Below are positions 8,640-14,141 of a DNA stretch of 21,803 nt, piece after piece. This DNA comes from Microcaldota archaeon (GTDB lineage Archaea; Micrarchaeota; Micrarchaeia; Anstonellales; Bilamarchaeaceae). The notes beneath the pieces are model-generated. The model did not search any database. It saw only the letters and a program-made list of their open reading frames with translations, and had not been told where the DNA came from. Within the stretch, counting starts at the first letter, position 1; each line of letters starts with the position of its first letter. Location of the stretch: assembly GCA_026992595.1 (NCBI GenBank), contig JALWZW010000023.1, forward strand, positions 1 through 21,803, given 5' to 3'. A program made the translations under genes and the position numbers.

Positions 8640-9868
8640 TAGATAATTTTTGTTAATCCCGGTAATTGTGTTTCACCTCCTATTAATTCTGCAATATTCC
8701 TATACATGGTAACTGTTATTATAATCTCCAGCACCGTGGTTATTACTATAAGAACCACAAGTTGAATGGCTATATTTACTTCATAAATTACTAAATAGTA
8801 GGCGGCTGAAGTTAATTTTGCTATAAAGAGCGTATCGTCCACCACCCATTCCACAATCCCGCCGCTTAAGAAGAGCATGGTTTGCACAACAGACCCTAAA
8901 AATGCAAAATATCTTATTACCAGGTCTGCGAGCGCTACTAAAATATTTTTAATACCGCACCATAGAGAAGCCCAAAACCCTTCGCATGCTTCTTCTGCCG
9001 CTTTCTCCGCTGGCGAGGGTGTTTCAAATAATTCTTTTATCTCCTCTGCTGCAGGGTTGGCTTTTAGATATTGTAAAAATGGCTCCACTGCGCGCTCATC
9101 TCCTTCTAACGGTGTAGCGTCTTTGGGAACAAAGTTAAAATCTGCAGGTTGGTAAACATCAAATATCAGGTAGTAGGAAAAAAGGGTTGCTAAGGGAAAT
9201 ACAAAATAAAATGCAAAGGCGAACGCCAAAATGGTGGAGCCAGTTCTACGCAAGGGCGGAAAGGCGCGGAAGAGAATGCCTAAAGGAAATATGATGAGCG
9301 GCACCACATCCCGCGCAAAGAGCAAAAAGAACTTTTTTGCTATAACAATCCCTAGCGCATAATGAAAGTAATATATCACTTGGTTGTGTGCTTTTAATGG
9401 CAGTGTTAGGCCTATAAACGGCTGAATTGCGATGCTGTCTGTGGAAAGGCGCGTAGTGGCAAAGGTGAGAGGAAGGTTTATGGTGGATAGAAATCCGATC
9501 ATAAATTCGTATATTGCCATGTTTTTGTAATTGTTTATGAGTTTTTCTATAAATACTTCTGTACTCATTAGCGCACTGTCTATGTGTAAGATGGTGTAGG
9601 CAGGCGAGGAAGCGGGGGGCGGTATGTTAAGGCCTGTAAGAACAAGAGAATTGGTGATGGTGCTAAAGACGGGCGTGAAGAGGTACCATATTGCGATTAT
9701 GAAGACGGTGAAAATAAGCGCGTACAACTCTTCTTTGGCAAATGCGCTGAGGAGCGGAGAACCTAATGCTTTGGAAAGCGCATAAACAATGGCCACAAAC
9801 AGTATAGAAATCATTAACAAAGTGCCTAAGAGAGGCGTGAGGACGCTCGGTAGTAGGGCAGTGCTCAT
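8639..9868 (-). CDS. Polytopic membrane protein, first gene (paralogue A) of the six-gene cluster (409 aa)
   Basis: Function unknown. First gene of the minus-strand operon. The N-terminal hairpin is at about 9-34 and 49-66 with AKEELYA at 44-50. A loop region follows to about 110, then helices, then the central motif FPLGILFRAFPPLRRTG at 194-210 leading into a strongly hydrophobic helix ending FVFP. A hydrophilic acidic/proline loop (about 238-296) carries a cysteine at 295, with another at 304 just after it. Further membrane segments at about 306-385 precede the tail LIGGETQLPGLTKII. The ATG at 9868 has no Shine-Dalgarno but lies about 25-34 nt from a TATA-like element, so the operon mRNA is probably leaderless. 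The central motif shares an exact 34-bp stretch with gene D. Confidence 0.87.
   Translation of the reverse strand: MSTALLPSVLTPLLGTLLMISILFVAIVYALSKALGSPLLSAFAKEELYALIFTVFIIAIWYLFTPVFSTITNSLVLTGLNIPPPASSPAYTILHIDSALMSTEVFIEKLINNYKNMAIYEFMIGFLSTINLPLTFATTRLSTDSIAIQPFIGLTLPLKAHNQVIYYFHYALGIVIAKKFFLLFARDVVPLIIFPLGILFRAFPPLRRTGSTILAFAFAFYFVFPLATLFSYYLIFDVYQPADFNFVPKDATPLEGDERAVEPFLQYLKANPAAEEIKELFETPSPAEKAAEEACEGFWASLWCGIKNILVALADLVIRYFAFLGSVVQTMLFLSGGIVEWVVDDTLFIAKLTSAAYYLVIYEVNIAIQLVVLIVITTVLEIIITVTMYRNIAELIGGETQLPGLTKII
9255..9288. repeat. 34-bp exact repeat, copy in paralogue A (partner at 4986-5019)
   Basis: Second copy of the exact 34-bp match described at 4986-5019. It covers the PLGILFRAFPP codons of paralogue A on the minus strand. 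The two copies are about 4.3 kb apart in the same orientation, so recombination between them could delete or convert the genes between. Confidence 0.9.
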
Positions 9869-9892
9869 TGTTTAGAAAAATAAAACGAAGTG

Positions 9893-9917
9893 ATATTAAA
9901 AATAGCGTTTTTAATAT
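9893..9917. promoter_or_regulatory. Symmetrical divergent promoter between the membrane operon and aspS
   Basis: A perfect inverted repeat, ATATTAAAAA (9893-9902) and TTTTTAATAT (9908-9917) around TAGCG, lies in the 54-nt divergent gap. The left arm sits about 21-30 nt upstream of the aspS ATG and about 25-34 nt upstream of gene A's ATG on the other strand, so one AT-rich element could act as TATA box in both directions. Neither gene has a convincing Shine-Dalgarno, which fits leaderless transcripts. The right arm could instead be an operator half. The repeat is seen directly; the roles are inferred. Confidence 0.55.
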
Positions 9918-9922
9918 TAAAC

Positions 9923-11212
9923 ATGGAACGGAAATATGTTGCAGAGGCGATTAGAAGCAGAGGGAAAGTGCGCTTGGCAGGTTGGGTCCATGACCTGCGT
10001 GATTTGGGCAGGTTGAAGTTTGTGCAGTTGCGCGATTGCACAGGTATTGTCCAAATAACCGCAAAAAAAGGGGTGGTTTCTGAAGAAGTGCTTAAAGCGA
10101 TGGATGTGAACAGGGAGGATGTGGTAGAGGTAGAAGGGGAGGTGGTGGAAAGCAAGATCGCCAAGCAGGGCGTGGAGGTTATCCCCCATTCTTTTAAAGT
10201 TTTAAATAAGGTGGAGCGCAAACTTCCTGTGGACCCCACAGGCGCGGTAAAATCAGAGTTAGATACGCGTTTAGATTATAGGTATGTGGATTTAAGGAAA
10301 CCAGACATAACGCTCATTTTTAAGGTTAAGTCCTTGTGCGCGCAGGCGTTTAGGGAGAAGTTGCGTGAGTTGGGCTTTGTAGAGATTCACCCTTCTGCAA
10401 TAACAGGCGCTGCTACTGAAGGCGGGGCAGATGTTTTTGAGGTCCAGTATTTTGAGAATAAAGCATATTTGGTCCAGTCCCCGCAACTTTATAAGCAGAT
10501 GGCGGTAATTGGGGGTTTGGACAGGGTGCTGATGGTGATGCCTGTTTTCCGCGCAGAGAAGCACAACACCACCACACACTTGAATGAAATTATTCAGATG
10601 GACGCTGAAATCGGCTTTACAGACCATCAGGGCGCGATGGATGTTTTAGAAAAGGTGGTTTTACACATTCTTAAAAGGGTGAGGGAAGAATATGGCGAGG
10701 AGGTCGCAGAGCGTTTCGGCAAAGAGGTTAAGGTGCCTTCGCAAGTCCCTCGCTACACCTATTCAGAACTTATTGATAAGTTGAATATGAACGGATTTGA
10801 GATAAAGCATGGTTGGGACTTTACGCGCGAGGCGGAGAAAAAGTTGGAAGAGTTGCTGAAGGATGAACTTTACTTTATTTACGATTGGCCCACCATGGTG
10901 CGCGCTTTTTACTCTATGCCCTCTAAAGAGAACCCTGAAATATGCCATGCTTTTGACTTGGTTTATAGAGGGTTGGAAATATCCAGCGGCGCTATGCGTA
11001 TCCACCTCCCCTCTTTGCTGGAAGAGCAATTGAGGAAAAGAGGGTTGGACCCTGCAGATTTTGAGTTTTATATAAACGCCTTTAGGTTGGGCGCTCCTCC
11101 TCATGCTGGCTGGAGTATTGGATTGGAGCGGTTGGTTATGAAAATATGCAATCAGGCAAACATACGCGAATGTATGCTTTTCCCGCGCGATAGAACAAGG
11201 TTGATGCCTTAA
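9923..11212 (+). CDS. aspS: Aspartyl-tRNA synthetase, archaeal type
   Basis: Class II synthetase that charges tRNA with aspartate in the cytoplasm. The ATG at 9923 (MERKYVAEAI) is preferred over the in-frame upstream codon at 9890, because it matches the family N terminus and gives leaderless spacing from the TATA-like element. An N-terminal OB-fold anticodon-binding domain covers about 15-95 (GWVHDLRDLGRLKFVQLRD). The catalytic domain shows ATEGGADVFEVQYF, SPQLYKQ, motif 2 FRAEKHNTTTHLNE (209-222) and motif 3 near the end (GLERLV), finishing FPRDRTRL. The length of 429 residues is normal for the archaeal form, which lacks the bacterial GAD insertion. Residue H23, just after GWV, is the position linked to loss of tRNA-Asp/Asn discrimination in archaeal enzymes. 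It is likely cotranscribed with surE, 10 nt downstream. Confidence 0.95.
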   Translation: MERKYVAEAIRSRGKVRLAGWVHDLRDLGRLKFVQLRDCTGIVQITAKKGVVSEEVLKAMDVNREDVVEVEGEVVESKIAKQGVEVIPHSFKVLNKVERKLPVDPTGAVKSELDTRLDYRYVDLRKPDITLIFKVKSLCAQAFREKLRELGFVEIHPSAITGAATEGGADVFEVQYFENKAYLVQSPQLYKQMAVIGGLDRVLMVMPVFRAEKHNTTTHLNEIIQMDAEIGFTDHQGAMDVLEKVVLHILKRVREEYGEEVAERFGKEVKVPSQVPRYTYSELIDKLNMNGFEIKHGWDFTREAEKKLEELLKDELYFIYDWPTMVRAFYSMPSKENPEICHAFDLVYRGLEISSGAMRIHLPSLLEEQLRKRGLDPADFEFYINAFRLGAPPHAGWSIGLERLVMKICNQANIRECMLFPRDRTRLMP

Positions 11213-11222
11213 TGGTGGTTAT

Positions 11223-11939
11223 ATGATTGTTATTACTAATGATGATGGGCCTTCAAAAGGCGCTAAAGTGCTTTTAGAGGTAGCGCAGCGAAGGGAAGAG
11301 GGATATGCCCTTCTGCCTGAGAGACAGAGAAGCGCTGTTTCTGGCGCGCTCACCCTTCATAAGCCCCTGCGCCTTAAGCGGCTGAAAGAGCATCTCTACA
11401 CCCTTAATGGCACCCCTGCGGACTGCGTGCTATTCGCGCTTTACAGCGGCGAGGTCCCTAAACCAGAGGTTGTCCTTTCAGGCATAAATTGGGGAGATAA
11501 CAGTTGCGCGGAAAGTTTAATCACTTCTGGCACTTTAGGTGCTTGTTGGCATGCTATAAAGGAAGGGCTGCCTGCGGTCGCCTTCTCTTTGAGAAGGGAG
11601 CACCGCGATTGGGTGGAAAGCAAGGATTGGGGGGATGTGGAGCTTTTGGCTGATACGGTTAATAAGGTTTTAGACATTCTCTGGCCTAAATTGGAAAAAG
11701 GGGTTTTTTATAATGTTAATATCCCCGCTTCTGCGCGCGGCGAGGTGGTGTTTACTCAGAATATGCAAATAAGCAAATGGAAGACCGTGATTGAAAAAAG
11801 GATAGACCCTGAGGGAAGGCCCTATTTTTGGCTTACAGGAAAAAGCAAGGGCGCGGAAAAGGGAAAAGATTTTTATTTGTTAGATGAGGAAGGCAAAATA
11901 ACCATTACCCGCGTTTCCATGGATTTTTTGGGCGATTAG
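11223..11939 (+). CDS. surE: 5'/3'-nucleotidase SurE
   Basis: Metal-dependent phosphatase acting on nucleoside 5'- and 3'-monophosphates, thought to serve nucleotide salvage or stress survival. Signature features are the N-terminal TNDDG (5-9) with the metal-binding Asp pair D7/D8, RSAVSGALTL around 36-45 with the ligand Ser, and SGINWGDN at 86-93 with the ligand Asn followed by TSGTLGACW. The length of 238 residues is typical. The usual NDDGI..P/S..G region reads NDDGPSKGAK here, slightly shortened. A GGTGG (11214-11218) precedes the ATG by 4 nt. The gene lies between aspS and the dehydrogenase; the next start directly abuts its stop codon, so the three probably form one transcription unit. 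Confidence 0.93.
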   Translation: MIVITNDDGPSKGAKVLLEVAQRREEGYALLPERQRSAVSGALTLHKPLRLKRLKEHLYTLNGTPADCVLFALYSGEVPKPEVVLSGINWGDNSCAESLITSGTLGACWHAIKEGLPAVAFSLRREHRDWVESKDWGDVELLADTVNKVLDILWPKLEKGVFYNVNIPASARGEVVFTQNMQISKWKTVIEKRIDPEGRPYFWLTGKSKGAEKGKDFYLLDEEGKITITRVSMDFLGD

Positions 11940-12611
11940 ATGCTTGCGCTTATAACAGGAGGGAATAGGGGCATCGGCGCTGCTATTGCTTATGAATTGG
12001 CTAAACATAATTATGATTTAATTATTGTAGGCAGGAACAAGCGGGCATTGGCGCGTGCGCGGGAGAATATGAAGGAGGTGGGGGTTATATGCGAGGCGGT
12101 GCAGTGCGATATCACCTCTAAAGCGGATAGAATGGAGTTGGTGAGGAAGGTTGGCGAGTTGGGGCGCTTAAATATTTTAGTAAATAATGCGGGTATTGCG
12201 GCATATAAGGAACTCTCCAAATACCGCGAAGGGGAGATTGAAAAAATTATAGAGACCAACCTCACCGCCCACATCCTTTTAACCAAAGAACTTTTGCCTC
12301 ACCTCACCAAGGGGGCGGTTATTCTAAATATCGCTTCTGAAGCAGGCCTTAAGGGCCATGCAAAGCTCTCTGCTTACTGCGCTTCTAAGTTTGGTATGAT
12401 TGGCTTCACAGAGGCGCTCTCTAAGGAATTGGCGCCTAAAGGCATAAGGGTTTTTGCGGTGTGCCCTGGCGATACGCAGACCAAAATGTGGGAGAAACTT
12501 TTTCCCGGCATCCCTGCAACCTTTTTGCCAGAGGATGTGGCGCGGGTGGTGTGGCGCACCATTGCGCGCGCCCCTCATCTTAAAAAATGCGTGGTGCGTG
12601 TGAGAAAATAA
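11940..12611 (+). CDS. Short-chain dehydrogenase/reductase (SDR family)
   Basis: Classical SDR oxidoreductase with a Rossmann fold and NAD(P)H; the substrate cannot be told from sequence. Motifs are cofactor-binding TGGNRGIG (6-13), CDIT at 56-59, NNAG at 82-85, a helix-4 Asn near 107 (ETNLTA), catalytic Ser in NIASEAG (S133) and YCASK (Y146, K150), then VCPGDTQTKM after the active site. Basic residues after strand 2 (GRNKR, 31-35) hint at NADP preference. At 223 residues it is near the short end of the family. The ATG at 11940 follows immediately on the surE stop codon, implying translational coupling. Possible relatives include 3-oxoacyl-ACP reductase-like or sepiapterin-type enzymes; no context decides. 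Confidence 0.9.
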   Translation: MLALITGGNRGIGAAIAYELAKHNYDLIIVGRNKRALARARENMKEVGVICEAVQCDITSKADRMELVRKVGELGRLNILVNNAGIAAYKELSKYREGEIEKIIETNLTAHILLTKELLPHLTKGAVILNIASEAGLKGHAKLSAYCASKFGMIGFTEALSKELAPKGIRVFAVCPGDTQTKMWEKLFPGIPATFLPEDVARVVWRTIARAPHLKKCVVRVRK

Positions 12612-12646
12612 GGCGCTTGGGGGTCGCGGCAGGCGAGCGAAGAGCG

Positions 12647-12655
12647 TTTTATAAA
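12647..12655 (+). promoter_or_regulatory. TATA box for the ribosomal protein operon
   Basis: TTTTATAAA lies in the 128-nt gap after the dehydrogenase. The expected start of transcription, about 25 nt downstream, falls at roughly 12674-12680, just before the leader hairpin. The following AT-rich run (12656-12680) suits an initiator region. The T-runs here could also end transcription of the aspS-surE-SDR unit. This is a sequence-based inference. Confidence 0.65.
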
Positions 12656-12681
12656 CCTTTTTATTAATAATCTATTAATTA

Positions 12682-12729
12682 GTTTGGATAAATACCTCTT
12701 TCCCTACGGGGATTGAGATTTATCCAAAC
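12682..12729 (+). promoter_or_regulatory. 5'-leader hairpin with C(UACG)G tetraloop upstream of S17
   Basis: GTTTGGATAAAT (12682-12693) and ATTTATCCAAAC (12718-12729) form a perfect 12-bp stem. After a 2-nt bulge (AC), the inside pairs again: CTC/GAG (12696-12698 with 12715-12717), a 2x2 T/T internal loop, and TCCC/GGGA closed by TACG (12705-12708). In RNA this is a C(UACG)G loop, one of the exceptionally stable UNCG tetraloops. The hairpin ends one base before GGTG (12731-12734), the S17 ribosome binding site, and would begin within a few nt of the predicted mRNA 5' end. It may be a regulatory leader for ribosomal proteins or a 5' stabiliser. The structure is read directly; its role is inferred. 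Confidence 0.75.
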
Positions 12730-12739
12730 GGGTGTTATT

Positions 12740-13009
12740 ATGGAGAGACCTTTAAGTATGAGAGGTGGAACGCTTATTGGGCGTGTTGTAAGCGATAAGA
12801 TGCGTGATACAGTGGTAGTGGAAAGGGACACTGTAAAGTTTTACCCAAAATATAAGCGTTATGCGCGCAGCCGCTCCAGGATTGTTGCGCACAATCCGGG
12901 CCATAAAGCGCGCATGGGTGATGTGGTGCGCATTGCAGAAACCAGAAAGATAAGCAAGACCAAGGCGTGGACGGTTGTTGAGATTGTTAAAAAGGGTGCT
13001 TCTGAATGA
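12740..13009 (+). CDS. rps17: Small ribosomal subunit protein S17 (uS17)
   Basis: Primary 16S rRNA-binding OB-fold protein of the small subunit. The sequence RGGTLIGRVVSDKMRDTVVVERD followed by KYKRYARSRSRIVAHNPGHKARMGDVVRI is the standard archaeal S17 core, ending with the ISKTKAWTVVEIV strand. The ATG at 12740 (MERPLSMRGG, 89 aa) is chosen over a TTG at 12713, which lies inside the leader hairpin; GGTG 5 nt upstream supports it. It is the first gene of the ribosomal protein operon here, although in most archaea L22, S3 and L29 come before it. Its last codons overlap the L14 start by 4 nt (ATGA). Confidence 0.95.
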   Translation: MERPLSMRGGTLIGRVVSDKMRDTVVVERDTVKFYPKYKRYARSRSRIVAHNPGHKARMGDVVRIAETRKISKTKAWTVVEIVKKGASE

Positions 13010-13404
13010 AGGCGATAAGCAGCAAGATTTCAAAAACACTTACTTTGGGAAGTTATTTGAACTGCACTGATAACAGCGGTGCAAAGGTGATTGCTATTAT
13101 AGGGGCGTTGGGCTACAGAGGTGTGAGGAAAAGGAATCCGGCGGTAGGCGTGGGCGATGTGGTTATCGCTTCAGTAAAGAAAGGGAAGCCGGACATGGTT
13201 AAGAAGGTGGTGAAGGCCATTATTGTAAGGCAGAAAAAGGAGATTAGGAGGCCTAACGGCGTGCGCGTGGTGTTTGAGGATAATGCGGCCGTCCTTGTCA
13301 ACGATGATTTTCTTCCTTTAGGCACCGAGATTAAGGGTGTGGTTGCAAGAGAGATTGCGGAAAGGTTCCCTAAGGTGGCTGCTATTGCTTCAGGGGTGGT
13401 GTGA
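13006..13404 (+). CDS. rpl14: Large ribosomal subunit protein L14 (uL14)
   Basis: Beta-barrel protein of the large subunit that binds 23S rRNA near the factor-binding side. Diagnostic stretches are LNCTDNSGAKVIAIIGALGYRG, VGVGDVVIASVKKGKPDM, KKVVKAIIVRQKKEIRRPNGVRVVFEDNAAVLVND and the end GTEIKGVVAREIAERFPKVAAIAS. At 132 residues it has normal archaeal length. The start overlaps the S17 stop as ATGA and its own stop overlaps the L24 start as TGATG, so translation is probably coupled across the three genes. Confidence 0.97.
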   Translation: MKAISSKISKTLTLGSYLNCTDNSGAKVIAIIGALGYRGVRKRNPAVGVGDVVIASVKKGKPDMVKKVVKAIIVRQKKEIRRPNGVRVVFEDNAAVLVNDDFLPLGTEIKGVVAREIAERFPKVAAIASGVV

Positions 13405-14132
13405 TGAAGCCAGATTTAGAGAGGAAACATTACTATGAGGCGCCTTTGCATATAAGAAAGAATCACCTTCATGTTCATCTTTCTAAGGACTTAAGGGCGA
13501 AGATTAAAACCCCTCGCAGGGCGCTTTTGGTAAGGACTGGAGATATTGTTAGGATAATGCGAGGTAAATGGAAGGGAAAGGAAGGTAAGGTGGTAAAGGT
13601 AAGCACTGTAAAGCGCAAGGTTTATGTGGAAGGGATAACCGCCCGCTCTGCACGGGGGCGCGAGGTGCTGGTAGCCCTTCAGCCCTCTAATTTAATGCTT
13701 ATAGCGCTGGAGAAAACCAAGGAGCGCGAGGAACTTCTAGGTTCTGCAGTATTTGAAGTAAAGGGAGCAAAGAAGGCAGAGGAAAGGAAAGGGGCAGAGG
13801 AGAAGAAAGGGGAAAAGAAGGTAGAAGAAGGGAAGGCGAAGGAGGAAAAGGGTGGCAAAGGAGAGGTGGCAAAAAGTAAAGGCAGGAGTGAAGAAAAGAA
13901 GAGAGAAGAAAAAGAGAGAAAAGAAGATAAAGCTGAGAAGGTAGAGAAGAGAGATGTTAAAGCGAAAGGCGAAACTAAAGGCGCAAAAAAGGAAGAAGCG
14001 AAGTTGGCAGAGGGGAGAGGTGAGAGAGGCGAAGGGAAAGGCAAGGAGAGCAGGCGCGAGGAAAGGAAGGAAGGAGAGAAGGGAAAGGTAGAAAGAAAGG
14101 AGGGTAAAAAAGAAAGTGAAGGAAAAAAATGA
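13404..14132 (+). CDS. rpl24: Large ribosomal subunit protein L24 (uL24) with long Lys/Glu-rich C-terminal extension
   Basis: Assembly-initiating 23S rRNA-binding protein. Residues 1-115 are ordinary archaeal L24/L26e: RKHYYEAPLHIRKNHLHVHL, then the KOW motif RTGDIVRIMRGKWKGKEGKVVKV (44-66), VYVEGITARSARGREVLVALQPSNLML. Residues from about 120 to 242 are an added low-complexity tail of nearly only Lys, Glu, Arg, Gly and Ala, about doubling the usual length of roughly 120 residues. The + strand is almost pure purine through this tail, which creates long false ORFs opposite. The tail keeps the frame and ends cleanly at the S4e ribosome binding site, so it is part of the gene. It may be a disordered rRNA- or nucleic-acid-binding arm. 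The ATG at 13404, within the L14 stop, is chosen over a GTG at 13401. Confidence 0.93.
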   Translation: MKPDLERKHYYEAPLHIRKNHLHVHLSKDLRAKIKTPRRALLVRTGDIVRIMRGKWKGKEGKVVKVSTVKRKVYVEGITARSARGREVLVALQPSNLMLIALEKTKEREELLGSAVFEVKGAKKAEERKGAEEKKGEKKVEEGKAKEEKGGKGEVAKSKGRSEEKKREEKERKEDKAEKVEKRDVKAKGETKGAKKEEAKLAEGRGERGEGKGKESRREERKEGEKGKVERKEGKKESEGKK

Positions 14133-14138
14133 GGTGAT
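14131..14138 (+). promoter_or_regulatory. Shine-Dalgarno of S4e overlapping the L24 stop
   Basis: GAGGTGAT matches the complement of the archaeal 16S 3' end. It shares bases with the L24 stop codon and lies 3 nt before the S4e ATG at 14142 (5 nt from its GGTG core). It fixes the S4e start and shows that the purine-rich L24 tail ends in a working gene junction. Confidence 0.8.
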
Positions 14139-14141
14139 GGT

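Noticed and set aside
2354..9868. Naming the membrane cluster as a type IV secretion or conjugation system
   Set aside because: Only general polytopic architecture and a loose hairpin resemblance support it. No VirB4/VirD4-type ATPase, relaxase or clear pilin is present in the window.
9865..10239. Minus-strand frame overlapping the start of aspS
   Set aside because: It is antisense to the conserved AspRS OB-fold domain and crosses the divergent promoter; its Ser/Thr-rich translation is a shadow of the aspS codons.
12694..12720. Resemblance of the S17 leader core (TTTCCCTACGGGGATTGAG) to an archaeal CRISPR repeat
   Set aside because: There is only one copy and no spacer array. The outer 12-bp stem and its position next to the ribosome binding site explain it better as an mRNA leader hairpin.
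12612..12739. Possible tRNA or other known ncRNA gene in the gap before S17
   Set aside because: No cloverleaf or T-arm GGTTCGA-like motif is present, and the hairpin is a single long stem directly in front of the S17 ribosome binding site.
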